A program made the position numbers and the translations under genes. Shown here one piece after another: positions 9,414 to 17,463 of a stretch of DNA of 64,000 nt; position 1 is the stretch's first letter, and every line of letters begins with the position of its first letter. Origin of the DNA: Rhizobium phaseoli (GTDB taxonomy: Bacteria; Pseudomonadota; Alphaproteobacteria; Rhizobiales; Rhizobiaceae); NCBI RefSeq assembly GCF_003985125.1, contig NZ_ML133566.1, positions 186,001-250,000 of the forward strand. The letters run 5' to 3'. The notes under the pieces are model-generated. The model searched no databases. It was given only the letters and a program-made list of their open reading frames with translations, and had not been told where the DNA came from.

Positions 9414-9704
9414 ATGGGCTTTCGCCTTACGGAAGAAGCGGAGGAGGACATTATCGGCATAGCCGAAACCGGTATTCGCCTGTTTGGCTCAGCGCACGCT
9501 CGGCGCTACCATGATGAACTCTACGCCATTTTTGATGTGATTGCTGCCAATCCCCGTATGGCGCGCGAACGGGATGAAATTTCTCCTCCGATGCGCATCC
9601 ATCCGTTCAAGGCCCATCTCGTCGTCTATACGATTGTGGAGGGCGATCATGTTCTCATTGTCCGTATTCGCCACGGACACGAAGATTGGTCCAGTCAGGC
9701 TTAA
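9414..9704 (+). CDS. parE: ParE/RelE-superfamily toxin
   Basis: A 96-residue toxin of the ParE/RelE fold. ParE members poison DNA gyrase and RelE members cleave mRNA; this one follows a ParD antitoxin and has the ParE-type beginning [16 protein letters not shown] and ending [13 protein letters not shown]. The conserved [11 protein letters not shown] strand is present. ATG at 9414 is used; a TTG at 9408 overlapping the antitoxin stop is possible. The gene looks intact, so the module may be active. The tRNA-Ser gene lies 31 bases downstream on the other strand. Confidence 0.9.
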   Translation: MGFRLTEEAEEDIIGIAETGIRLFGSAHARRYHDELYAIFDVIAANPRMARERDEISPPMRIHPFKAHLVVYTIVEGDHVLIVRIRHGHEDWSSQA

Positions 9705-9735
9705 TATTCAATCTGTTGGATGAAAATACGAAAAA

Positions 9736-9825
9736 TGGCGGACAGGGAGGGATTCGAACCCTCGGTACGCTTTCACGTACACACGCGTTCCAGGCGTGCG
9801 CCTTAAACCACTCGGCCACCTGTCC
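9736..9825 (-). tRNA. tRNA-Ser (anticodon GGA)
   Basis: Read on the minus strand, the 7-bp acceptor stem GGACAGG pairs with CCTGTCC, followed by G and an encoded CCA. The anticodon stem CACGC/GCGTG encloses a 7-base loop with GGA. A long variable arm (serine class) and a GAGGG-TTCGAAT-CCCTC T-arm are present. Length is 90 bases including CCA. Confidence 0.97.
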
Positions 9826-10051
9826 TTTGGCGTTCGCACCAGGAGAGGAGCAAATCGTCGGAACGGCGCGATATATACCGATGAATTTTTGCCGATCAAC
9901 CCAAATCTAACAGTTTTTTGACTTCTTCCGATAAAACTCGCCTGCGCCCGTCCGTTGTGCTTCACCCCATTGATGACTATGTAATTCTCAAGGTGGAGAA
10001 TGGCGCGGGTCCGCCGGAATTGTCCGGCATGTCGAAGCGTCGGAGGAATTG

Positions 10052-10369
10052 ATGCGTTTCCTGTTGCGTCTGGCCAGTCTTGTCGCGCTTGCGGCGGCCG
10101 TTATTGCCGGGACCATCGATTCAATCCAGTCGGTTGCGGCATCCGCCGTTGTCATGACGCCGATGTCCGACGCCTGGCAGGATGTCAGCCCGGACACGCT
10201 GACCTCGCTGCAATCCGCGCTCTCCTATTATATCCACCCGCGTTTCTATGCCTTCATCTTTCAGTGGCTGATGCTCCAGCCGGCCTTTGCGGTCTTTCTG
10301 GTGATCGCCCTGCTTCTTTGGATGGTCGGCTACAAGAAACCGCAGGTCTCCGGTCGGTTCATCGCATAG
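10052..10369 (+). CDS. Small two-span membrane protein, function unknown
   Basis: A 105-residue protein not assigned to a family. A GGAGG lies four bases ahead of the ATG at 10052; the TTG three bases earlier is less likely. A hydrophobic N-terminal segment (about residues 3-24, rich in Leu and Ala) is either a membrane anchor or an uncleaved signal. A second helix covers about 72-96 (FAVFLVIALLLWMVGY). The loop between contains LTSLQSALSYYIHPRFY and is probably periplasmic. A GC-rich hairpin with a T-run follows the stop, suggesting a single-gene transcript. Confidence 0.75.
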   Translation: MRFLLRLASLVALAAAVIAGTIDSIQSVAASAVVMTPMSDAWQDVSPDTLTSLQSALSYYIHPRFYAFIFQWLMLQPAFAVFLVIALLLWMVGYKKPQVSGRFIA

Positions 10370-10404
10370 CGATGCTGTTTCAGGCGGTGCGATCCGGCAA
10401 AAGA

Positions 10405-10445
10405 CCCGGGCATTTACCCTTGCCCGGTTTCAGGGCCCGGTTTTA
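10405..10445 (+). terminator. Probable Rho-independent terminator
   Basis: CCGGGCA at 10406 can pair with TGCCCGG at 10421, or its CCGGGC with GCCCGG at 10435, which is followed by TTTT. Either fold would end transcription of the upstream small membrane protein gene. Confidence 0.55.
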
Positions 10446-10525
10446 GCGACGGCCCGCGGATCGGCTAAAAAATCCGCATGCCGCTCGGCGAAATGTCCAA
10501 AAATCAGCCCGGGAGAACTGATTTT

Positions 10526-10576
10526 CAGCAATTGCTGCAAATCTTTACCGCCTGAAAAATTTCTGGTGAATTTTTC
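10526..10576. promoter_or_regulatory. Two palindromes upstream of the nucleoside-import operon (candidate operators)
   Basis: CAGCAATTGCTG (10526-10537) is a perfect 12-bp palindrome, extendable to 20 bp with a single mismatched pair. Thirty bases on, GAAAAATT (10554) and AATTTTTC (10569) form a perfect inverted repeat around a 7-base spacer. Both lie 120-170 bases before the first gene. Such paired sites suit a dimeric repressor or activator of nucleoside use. No regulator gene lies nearby, so the binding protein is unknown. Confidence 0.45.
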
Positions 10577-10696
10577 CGTGAGCCATGCAAGGATGCGCCC
10601 AGCCAGGCCTCCGGGGGGAGGTCGGTGGTTCCGCAGACATGTCCGAAAAGGACTTGCGGGAGGACCCCTAACGAATAGCAACAACAGGGCTGCACA

Positions 10697-11689
10697 ATGA
10701 AAAAATCCCTTCTCACTCTCCTTGCCGTGGCTGCCATGTCGACGACGGCGCTTGCCGCCGATGTCAAGCCGGCGCTGGTTTACGGCACCGGCGGGAAGTT
10801 CGATAAGTCTTTCAACGAAGCGGCCTATAACGGCGCCGAGAAGTTCAAGGCCGAGACCGGCATTGCCTATCGCGACTTCGAGCCGACGGGCGACACCCAG
10901 GGCGAACAGGCCATCCGCAACTTCGCAAGCCGCGGCTTCAACCCCGTGGTCGCCGTTTCCTTCGCCTGGACTTCCGCCATTGAGAAGGTCGCAGCCGAAT
11001 TCCCCGATACCAAGTTCATCATCGTCGACTCCGTCGTCGACAAGCCGAACGTCCGTTCGGTCGTCTACAAGGAAGAAGAAGGCTCCTATCTCGTCGGCAT
11101 TCTCGCCGGCATGGCCTCCAAGACCGGCAAGGTCGGTTTCGTCGGCGGCATGGACATTCCGCTGATCCGCAAATTCGAATGCGGCTATGAGCAGGGCGCC
11201 CGCGCCGCCAAGGCCGATATCGAAGTGTTCCAGAACATGACCGGCACCACCGGTGCGGCCTGGAACGACCCGGTTCGCGGCGGTGAGCTCACCAAGAACC
11301 AGATCGACCAGGGTGCCGACGTCATTTACGCGGCAGCCGGCGCCACCGGTCTCGGCGTTCTGCAGACTGCCGCCGACAACAAGAAGCTGTCGATCGGCGT
11401 CGACTCCAACCAGAACCATCTGCATCCGGGCTCGGTGCTGACCTCGATGGTCAAGCGCGTCGATCTCGCCGTCTACAACGCCTACACCGACACCAAGAAC
11501 GACAAGTTCACCGGCGGCGTTCAGGCGCTCGGCGTCAAGGAAGATGGCGTTGGTGCAGCGATCGACGACAACAACAAGTCGCTGATCACGCCGGAAATGC
11601 AGGCGGCCGTCGACAAGGCCAAGGCTGACATCATTGCGGGAACCGTGAAAGTTCACGATTATACCTCGGACAACGCTTGCCCGAAGTGA
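10697..11689 (+). CDS. BMP-family nucleoside ABC transporter substrate-binding protein
   Basis: A 330-residue periplasmic binding protein of the BMP (basic membrane protein, PnrA-like) family, which binds purine or pyrimidine nucleosides. A signal peptide spans residues 1-20 with cleavage after ALA; there is no lipobox. Family features include LVYGTGGKFDKSFNEAAYNG at the mature N-terminus, the nucleoside-pocket segment SVVYKEEEGSYLVGILAGM (about 110-130) and IGVDSNQNHLHPGSVLTSMVK (about 233). The gene heads the operon of ATPase, two permeases and nucleoside-cleaving enzymes. A strong hairpin terminator directly after it probably lets the binding protein be made in excess over the membrane parts. 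Confidence 0.93.
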   Translation: MKKSLLTLLAVAAMSTTALAADVKPALVYGTGGKFDKSFNEAAYNGAEKFKAETGIAYRDFEPTGDTQGEQAIRNFASRGFNPVVAVSFAWTSAIEKVAAEFPDTKFIIVDSVVDKPNVRSVVYKEEEGSYLVGILAGMASKTGKVGFVGGMDIPLIRKFECGYEQGARAAKADIEVFQNMTGTTGAAWNDPVRGGELTKNQIDQGADVIYAAAGATGLGVLQTAADNKKLSIGVDSNQNHLHPGSVLTSMVKRVDLAVYNAYTDTKNDKFTGGVQALGVKEDGVGAAIDDNNKSLITPEMQAAVDKAKADIIAGTVKVHDYTSDNACPK

Positions 11690-11721
11690 TCCGCGCCCTG
11701 ATGTAATCGACGATTGAGATC

Positions 11722-11766
11722 GGGCGTATGGCGGAGGGGATTTTCGCCATACGCCCTTTTCTTATT
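11722..11766 (+). terminator. Strong hairpin terminator between binding-protein gene and ATPase gene
   Basis: A perfect 12-bp stem (GGGCGTATGGCG at 11722, CGCCATACGCCC at 11745) with an 11-base loop is followed by TTTTCTTATTT. The downstream importer genes would depend on read-through or on a promoter hidden here. Confidence 0.88.
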
Positions 11767-11777
11767 TGGAGCCTGCT

Positions 11778-13289
11778 GTGACAGATAAGCCCGCCATCGA
11801 GCTTGTCGGCATCGATAAGAAATTCGGTGCCGTCCATGCCAACAAGGACATCAACCTCACCGTTGCCAAGGGGACGATCCACGGCATCATCGGCGAAAAT
11901 GGTGCCGGCAAATCGACGCTGATGTCGATCATTTACGGCTTCTACTACGCCGACAGCGGCGAGATCCGCGTCAACGGCAATCCCGTCACCATCCGTGACA
12001 GCCAGGCGGCGATCGCCGCCGGCATCGGCATGGTGCACCAGCATTTCATGCTGGTCGATAATTTCACCGTTCTCGAGAATATCATGCTTGGCGCCGAAGG
12101 CGGCTCGCTGCTGGCGAGAGGCGTCGCCTCGGCGCGTGCCGAGCTGAAGCGGCTGGAAACGGAATACGGCCTCGAGGTCAATCCGGACGCGCTGATCGAA
12201 CAGCTTCCCGTCGGCCTGCAGCAGCGCGTCGAAATCCTCAAAGCGATGTATCGCGGCGCCGAAATTCTGATCCTCGACGAACCCACAGGCGTGTTGACGC
12301 CGGCCGAAGCCGATCACCTTTTCCGCATCCTCAAGGTGCTGCGGGACCAGGGTAAGACGATCATCCTCATCACCCACAAGCTGCGCGAGATCATGGCGAT
12401 CACCGATACGGTCTCGGTCATGCGCCGCGGCGAGATGGTCGCGACCCGCAAGACGGCCGAAACGACGGTGGAGGAGCTTGCCGAGCTGATGGTCGGCCGC
12501 CGCGTGCTGCTGCGCGTCCAGAAGGGTGAGGGACACCCGGGCGCTGCCGTGCTCTCCGTCCGCAACCTCACCGTCAAGGACAATCGCGGCGTTATCATGG
12601 TCGACAACGTCTCCTTCGATGTCCGCGCCGGCGAAATCGTCGGCGTTGCCGGGGTTGCCGGCAACGGCCAGTCCGAATTGCTGGAGGCGATTGCCGGCAT
12701 CCGTAAGCCCGCCTCCGGCGAAATCCTTCTCGACGGCCAGACGATCGACAAGGCGGATCCCGCCCGACTGCGCGATCTCGGCCTTGCCCATATTCCCGAG
12801 GACCGCCACCACATGGGCCTGGTGCTGAAATTCGAGGAATACGAAAATTCCGTGCTCGGCTATCACCGCCGCCCGGGCTACAGCAAAGGCCCGCTGCTCG
12901 ATCTCGACGCGATCCGCAAGGACGCGATGGAAAAGATCGAAAAATACGACATCCGCCCGCCGAACCCGCGGTTGAAGACGGCGAACTTCTCCGGCGGCAA
13001 CCAGCAGAAGATCGTCGTTGCCCGCGAGATCGAGCGCGACCCGAAGATGCTGATCATCGGCCAGCCGACCCGCGGCGTCGATATCGGCGCCATCGAATTC
13101 ATCCACCGCCGGATCATCGAAATGCGCGATGCGGGCAAGGCGATCCTGCTCGTCTCCGTCGAACTCGATGAAATCCGCGCCCTTTCAGACCGTATCCTTG
13201 TCATGTTTGCCGGCAACATCGTCGGCGAGAAGACGCCCGATGCCGGTGAACAGACCCTCGGCCTGATGATGGCCGGCATTGCCGCGTGA
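11778..13289 (+). CDS. Nucleoside ABC transporter ATP-binding protein (BMP-associated, two ATPase domains)
   Basis: A 503-residue cytoplasmic ATPase of the RbsA/MglA-like class used with BMP binding proteins. Domain 1 has a normal Walker A, GENGAGKST (about residue 38), with signature LPVGLQQRVEI and Walker B LILDEPTGVLTP. Domain 2 has a degenerate Walker A (GVAGNGQSE, about 293) but keeps the signature FSGGNQQKIVVARE and QPTRGVDIG. This asymmetry is the family norm. The GTG at 11778 is taken as start because GGAG lies six bases upstream; the TTG at 11766 would place the start inside the terminator tail. The first permease gene begins 7 bases after the stop. Confidence 0.93.
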   Translation: MTDKPAIELVGIDKKFGAVHANKDINLTVAKGTIHGIIGENGAGKSTLMSIIYGFYYADSGEIRVNGNPVTIRDSQAAIAAGIGMVHQHFMLVDNFTVLENIMLGAEGGSLLARGVASARAELKRLETEYGLEVNPDALIEQLPVGLQQRVEILKAMYRGAEILILDEPTGVLTPAEADHLFRILKVLRDQGKTIILITHKLREIMAITDTVSVMRRGEMVATRKTAETTVEELAELMVGRRVLLRVQKGEGHPGAAVLSVRNLTVKDNRGVIMVDNVSFDVRAGEIVGVAGVAGNGQSELLEAIAGIRKPASGEILLDGQTIDKADPARLRDLGLAHIPEDRHHMGLVLKFEEYENSVLGYHRRPGYSKGPLLDLDAIRKDAMEKIEKYDIRPPNPRLKTANFSGGNQQKIVVAREIERDPKMLIIGQPTRGVDIGAIEFIHRRIIEMRDAGKAILLVSVELDEIRALSDRILVMFAGNIVGEKTPDAGEQTLGLMMAGIAA

Positions 13290-13296
13290 GGCCCTT

Positions 13297-14400
13297 ATGA
13301 GCACTGCTTCCGTTCCGCTGCCAAACTGGATCAACTACGGCCTGATCCCTATTCTCAACCTTATCGTCGCCTTCCTGATCTCCGGCTTCGTCGTCTGGCT
13401 GATCGGTGAAAGCCCGCTTGCCGCCCTTTCGCTGCTGATCGAGGGCGCCTTCGGCAGCGGCGAAGGCATAGGTTTTACCCTCTACTATGCGACGAGCTTC
13501 ATCTTCACCGGCCTTTCCGTCGCGGTAGCGATCCATGCCGGTCTCTTCAACATCGGCTCCGAAGGCCAAGCCTATATCGGCGGCCTCGGCTGCGCGCTCG
13601 TGGCGCTGGCGCTCGACAAATACGTGCCCTGGTATGTGACGATGCCGCTCGCCATTATCGGCGCCGGCATCTTCGGCGCAGCCTGGGCCTTCATTCCCGC
13701 GTTCCTCCAGGCCAAGCGCGGCAGCCATATCGTCATCACCACGATCATGTTCAACTATATCGCAGCCGCCCTCATGGTCTATCTGCTGGTACACGTGCTG
13801 ATCGTGCCCGGCAAAATGGCGCCGGAAACCCGTACATTCCTCGAGGGCGGGCAGCTTCCGAAGCTCGGCTGGATCATGTCGATGTTCGGAGCCAAGCTCG
13901 GCGCCGCTCCCTTCAACGTCTCCTTTATCATCGCGCTTCTGGCCGCATGGTTCGTCTGGATCCTCATCTGGCGCACCAAGCTCGGCTTCGAAATGCGTAC
14001 ACTGGGCGTGAGCTCGACGGCCGCGGCCTATGCCGGCATTCCCTATGCCCGCATCGTCATCATCGCTATGCTGCTGTCGGGTGCGCTCGCCGGCATGATG
14101 GCGCTCAATCCCGTCATGGGCTCGTCCGCCCGTCTGCAGGTCGAGTTCGTCGGCGGCGCCGGCTTCGTCGGCATTGCCGTCTCGCTGATGGGCCGCAATC
14201 ATCCGCTCGGGATCATCCTGGCGGCGATCCTCTTCGGCACCCTCTATCAGGGCGGCGACTGGATTTCTTTCGAAATGCCGAACATCACCCGTGAGATGAT
14301 CCTCGTCATCCAGGGTCTGGTGATCCTCTTTGCCGGTGCGCTGGAATATATGTTCCGGCCGGCAATGGTGCACATCTACCAGCAGTTCAAGCCGGCCTGA
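13297..14400 (+). CDS. Nucleoside ABC transporter permease 1
   Basis: A 367-residue inner-membrane permease (BPD_transp_2 type, as in sugar and nucleoside importers). Eight or more hydrophobic segments are seen; the segment LFNIGSEGQAYIGGLGCAL near residue 90 is the conserved glycine-rich motif of this family. A short ATPase-contacting loop ALNPVMGSSARLQVEFVGGAG lies near 270. ATG at 13297 gives the family-like start MSTASVPLPNWINYG; the frame extends six codons upstream without support. It is followed after 10 bases by the partner permease. Confidence 0.92.
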   Translation: MSTASVPLPNWINYGLIPILNLIVAFLISGFVVWLIGESPLAALSLLIEGAFGSGEGIGFTLYYATSFIFTGLSVAVAIHAGLFNIGSEGQAYIGGLGCALVALALDKYVPWYVTMPLAIIGAGIFGAAWAFIPAFLQAKRGSHIVITTIMFNYIAAALMVYLLVHVLIVPGKMAPETRTFLEGGQLPKLGWIMSMFGAKLGAAPFNVSFIIALLAAWFVWILIWRTKLGFEMRTLGVSSTAAAYAGIPYARIVIIAMLLSGALAGMMALNPVMGSSARLQVEFVGGAGFVGIAVSLMGRNHPLGIILAAILFGTLYQGGDWISFEMPNITREMILVIQGLVILFAGALEYMFRPAMVHIYQQFKPA

Positions 14401-14410
14401 GGAGCGGACG

Positions 14411-15382
14411 ATGGATTACTATGAAATCTTCATCAACGTCCTGAGTTCGACGGTACGGCTCTCCATTCCGCTGATCTTCACGGCGCTCGCCGGCCTGTTT
14501 TCCGAGCGCGCGGGCGTTTTCGATATTGGCCTCGAAGGCAAGATGCTGGGCTCGGCCTTCGCCGCAGCCTGCATCGCCTATCTCTCTGGTTCGGCTTGGC
14601 TGGGGCTCGGCGCCGGCATCGTCTGTTCGGTGGCGCTCAGTCTGGTGCACGGCTTCGCCTCGATCACCAATCGCGGCAATCAGATCGTCTCGGGCGTCGC
14701 CATCAATTTCTTCATCGCCGGCATCACCATTGTCCTGGGGCAGGCCTGGTTTGGCCAGGGCGGCCGCACGCCGCAGCTGTTGCCGGAAGCGCGCTTCGCG
14801 CCGATCATCCTGCCGGGCGCAGATGCCATTCATAATGTGCCGATCATCGGTCCGCTCTATGCCGGCGTCATATCGGGCAATAATATCCTGACGTACCTCG
14901 CTTTCCTCGCCGTGCCCTTCTCCTGGTGGGTGCTCTACCGCACGCGCTTCGGCCTCAGGCTTCGCGCCGTCGGTGAAAATCCGGGCGCGGTCGACACCGC
15001 GGGCATTTCGGTCACCTGGCTGCGCTACCGCGCGGTCATGTGCGCCGGTATTCTCTGCGGCTTTTCCGGCACTTATCTCGCCATCGCCCAATCCGCTGCC
15101 TTCATCAAGGACATGTCGGCGGGTAAGGGCTACATCGCGCTCGCCGCTCTGGTCTTCGCCAAGTGGAAACCGGTGCCGGTCATGCTCGCCTGCCTGCTCT
15201 TTGGTTTCCTCGACGCGCTGGCGAATTTCATGCAGGGCAAGCAGGTGCCGCTGATCGGTGAGGTTCCGGTGCAAATCTTCCAGGCGCTGCCCTATGTCCT
15301 CACCTGCATCCTGCTCGCCGGCTTTATCGGCGTCGCGACCCCGCCGAAGGCCGGCGGCGTGCCCTATACCAAGGAGCGTTGA
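14411..15382 (+). CDS. Nucleoside ABC transporter permease 2
   Basis: A 323-residue inner-membrane permease, partner of the preceding subunit. It has the paired motif GVFDIGLEGKMLGSAFAAA near residue 37 and a second conserved stretch RLRAVGENPGAVDTAGISV near 183, which contacts the ATPase. GGAGCGG precedes the ATG at 14411 at good spacing. The segment AGKGYIALAALVFAKWKPV (about 236) is typical of the family. The stop lies 2 bases before the cytidine deaminase start, so uptake and the first catabolic step are made from the same transcript. Confidence 0.92.
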   Translation: MDYYEIFINVLSSTVRLSIPLIFTALAGLFSERAGVFDIGLEGKMLGSAFAAACIAYLSGSAWLGLGAGIVCSVALSLVHGFASITNRGNQIVSGVAINFFIAGITIVLGQAWFGQGGRTPQLLPEARFAPIILPGADAIHNVPIIGPLYAGVISGNNILTYLAFLAVPFSWWVLYRTRFGLRLRAVGENPGAVDTAGISVTWLRYRAVMCAGILCGFSGTYLAIAQSAAFIKDMSAGKGYIALAALVFAKWKPVPVMLACLLFGFLDALANFMQGKQVPLIGEVPVQIFQALPYVLTCILLAGFIGVATPPKAGGVPYTKER

Positions 15383-15384
15383 TC

Positions 15385-15774
15385 ATGTCCCACGACCTGT
15401 TCGAAGCCGCGCGCGGCGCCATGGCCTTTGCCCATGCACCCTATTCGAAATTCCCGGTTGGCGCGGCGATCCGCGCCGAGGACGGCAAGGTCTATACCGG
15501 GGCCAACATTGAAAACCTCTCCTTTCCACAAGGCTGGTGCGCCGAGCCGACGGCAATCAGCGCCATGATCATGGGCGGCGCCCGGAAGATCGTCGAAATG
15601 GCTGTCATTGCCGAGAAACTGCCGCTCTGCCCACCCTGCGGCGGCTGCCGCCAGAAGATTTCCGAATTCGCTTCCAAGGACACGAAGATCTATCTCTGCG
15701 ATGAGGCCGGCGTGCAGAAAACCATGACGATGGACGAGCTCCTGCCTTTCAGCTTCGAGACCGAACTCGGATGA
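15385..15774 (+). CDS. cdd: Cytidine deaminase
   Basis: A 129-residue zinc enzyme that converts cytidine and deoxycytidine to uridine and deoxyuridine. The catalytic motif CAEPTA (about residues 52-57, with the zinc Cys and catalytic Glu) and the second zinc motif PCGGCRQ (about 83-89) are intact. VYTGANIEN is the substrate-binding strand. The length matches homotetrameric bacterial deaminases. ATG at 15385 follows AAGGAG and the preceding stop. The end overlaps the next gene in an ATGA junction. Confidence 0.96.
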   Translation: MSHDLFEAARGAMAFAHAPYSKFPVGAAIRAEDGKVYTGANIENLSFPQGWCAEPTAISAMIMGGARKIVEMAVIAEKLPLCPPCGGCRQKISEFASKDTKIYLCDEAGVQKTMTMDELLPFSFETELG

Positions 15775-16571
15775 AGGCGACGGTCGAACTGCTTGTCGCC
15801 TTGCTCGGCGCCATCAAACCGCGCCATGGCATCGTGCTCGGCTCCGGTCTCGGCTCCCTCGTTGACCAATTGGACGGCGCCGTGCGTATTCCCTATCGCG
15901 ACCTGCCGGGCTTTCCTGTCAGCGCCGTCTCCGGCCATGCGGGCGAAGTCGTCGCCGGCCGCCTTGGCGGCGTGCCCGTGATCATGCTCTCCGGCCGCGT
16001 CCATTATTACGAGAAGGGCGATGCCAATGCCATGCGCCTGCCGCTCGAGGTGTTGAAGGCGCTCGGCGTCGAGGCGCTGATTCTGACCAATTCAGCAGGA
16101 TCGCTGCGTGAGGACATGCCGCCCGGTTCGGTGATGCAGATCACCGACCATATCAACTATTCCGGCATGAACCCGCTGATCGGCGAGGAAAGCGATCACC
16201 GTTTCGTCGGCATGACCAATGCCTATGATACCGACCTTGCCGCCGCGATGCGGAAGGCTGCGGCAAAGCTCAAGATCGAACTGGCCCAGGGTGTTTACAT
16301 GTGGTTCTCCGGCCCAAGCTTCGAAACGCCGGCCGAAATCCGCATGGCGCGCATCCTCGGCGCCGATGCCGTCGGCATGTCGACGGTGCCCGAGGTCATC
16401 ATCGCAAGAATGCTGGGCCTGAGGGTTGCGGCGGCCTCGGTTATCACCAACTATGGAGCAGGCATGACCGGCAACGAACTCAGCCATGAAGAAACCAAGG
16501 ACATGGCGCCCATCGGCGGCGCCCGTCTCGCCGCCATATTGAAAGAGATGATTGCCGCCGGAGCAAGATGA
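15771..16571 (+). CDS. punA: Purine nucleoside phosphorylase (trimeric type)
   Basis: A 266-residue phosphorylase that splits purine nucleosides to base and ribose-1-phosphate. It belongs to the low-molecular-mass trimeric class: GSGLGSLVDQL (phosphate loop), GRVHYYEKGD (about 71), TNSAGSLREDMPPGSVM (about 105) and MSTVPEVIIAR (about 204) are all present. VITNYGAGM near 225 carries the Asn that recognises the purine. The start overlaps cdd. A repeat element fills the whole gap to deoC. Confidence 0.93.
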   Translation: MKATVELLVALLGAIKPRHGIVLGSGLGSLVDQLDGAVRIPYRDLPGFPVSAVSGHAGEVVAGRLGGVPVIMLSGRVHYYEKGDANAMRLPLEVLKALGVEALILTNSAGSLREDMPPGSVMQITDHINYSGMNPLIGEESDHRFVGMTNAYDTDLAAAMRKAAAKLKIELAQGVYMWFSGPSFETPAEIRMARILGADAVGMSTVPEVIIARMLGLRVAAASVITNYGAGMTGNELSHEETKDMAPIGGARLAAILKEMIAAGAR

Positions 16572-16674
16572 TTTTAGGCCGGGTCGGCGTAAAATCTGAA
16601 TCCTGTTCTACATTCAAGAGCGAGAGCATGATGTCGTCCGAAACCCGCTCACACTTTTCGGCATCATGCTCTAG
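16572..16674. repeat. Mosaic palindromic intergenic repeat, copy B (RIME-like), inside an operon
   Basis: Same parts and orientation as copy A: AAAATCTGAATCCTGTTCTA (16591) followed by GAGAGCATGATGTCGTCCGA and a closing CATCATGCTCTAG. The left half of the first palindrome is shortened. It fills the gap between punA and deoC and ends just before the deoC ribosome-binding site. Confidence 0.78.
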
Positions 16675-16685
16675 AGGAAGTGAAA

Positions 16686-17462
16686 ATGAATAGCCATTCC
16701 ATCCGGGAGACGGCGGCTGTCGCCCTTTCCCTTCTCGATCTCACCAATCTGAAGGACGATTGCACCGAGGCGCAGATCGAAGCGCTCTGCGCCCGCGCGC
16801 AGACGCCCTACGGCAACAGCGCTGCAATCTGCATCTGGCCGCGCTTCGTCGCCCAGGCCCGCAATGTCCTCGGCACCGGCCATGCCGTGCGCATCGCGAC
16901 CGTGGTCAATTTCCCGGCGGGCGAGATGGAAGCGGCCGATGTCGCCGCCGAAACCCGCGAGGCGATTGCCGACGGCGCCGATGAGATCGATCTGGTCATC
17001 CCCTACCGCAAGTTCATAGCTGGCGATGAGAAGGCGGTGACCGACATGGTCCGTGCCGTGCGCGCAGAATGCACTGGGCCGGTTCTGCTGAAGGTCATCA
17101 TCGAGACCGGCGAATTGAAGGAGGCGGCATTGATCCGCCGCGCCTCCGAACTTGCCATTGAAGCCGGCGCCGATTTCATCAAGACTTCGACAGGCAAGGT
17201 GGCCGTCAATGCCACGCTCGAAGCCGCCGACATCATGATCCGGGCCATTCGCGAAAGCGGACGCAAGGTTGGCTTCAAACCGGCCGGCGGCATCGGCTCG
17301 GTGGCCGATGCGGCGCTCTATCTCAGCCTCGCCGAAACCATCATGGCGCCGGATTGGGCGATGCCCTCGACCTTCCGCTTCGGCGCTTCCGGCCTGCTCG
17401 ACGACATCCTGGCGGTTCTCAGCGGAGCGCAGCCGGCATCGGCTGCGGCGTCGGGCTATTGA
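16686..17462 (+). CDS. deoC: Deoxyribose-phosphate aldolase
   Basis: A 258-residue class I aldolase that cleaves deoxyribose-5-phosphate into acetaldehyde and glyceraldehyde-3-phosphate. It matches the E. coli-type DeoC in length and motifs: the Schiff-base Lys in LLKVIIETGELK (about 137-148), the proton-relay Lys in DFIKTSTGK (about 167-175), and ATVVNFPAGEM near 76. GAGGAAG lies ahead of the ATG at 16686; an in-frame GTG two codons earlier is possible. It is one base from deoA. Confidence 0.95.
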   Translation: MNSHSIRETAAVALSLLDLTNLKDDCTEAQIEALCARAQTPYGNSAAICIWPRFVAQARNVLGTGHAVRIATVVNFPAGEMEAADVAAETREAIADGADEIDLVIPYRKFIAGDEKAVTDMVRAVRAECTGPVLLKVIIETGELKEAALIRRASELAIEAGADFIKTSTGKVAVNATLEAADIMIRAIRESGRKVGFKPAGGIGSVADAALYLSLAETIMAPDWAMPSTFRFGASGLLDDILAVLSGAQPASAAASGY

Positions 17463-17463
17463 G

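Noticed and set aside
9686-9965. Open frames across the tRNA-Ser gene
   Set aside because: The plus-strand product contains GGIRTLG and [10 protein letters not shown], the well-known false peptide from reading a tRNA-Ser gene backwards; the minus-strand frame reads the tRNA itself.
10446-10696. Purine-type riboswitch in the leader of the nucleoside operon
   Set aside because: The conserved core and paired loops of the purine aptamer are not seen; only palindromes are present.
10430-13106. Two long minus-strand frames opposite the nucleoside importer genes
   Set aside because: They mirror genes with ATPase and BMP motifs and show only repetitive Asp/Gly/Val/Arg-rich composition.
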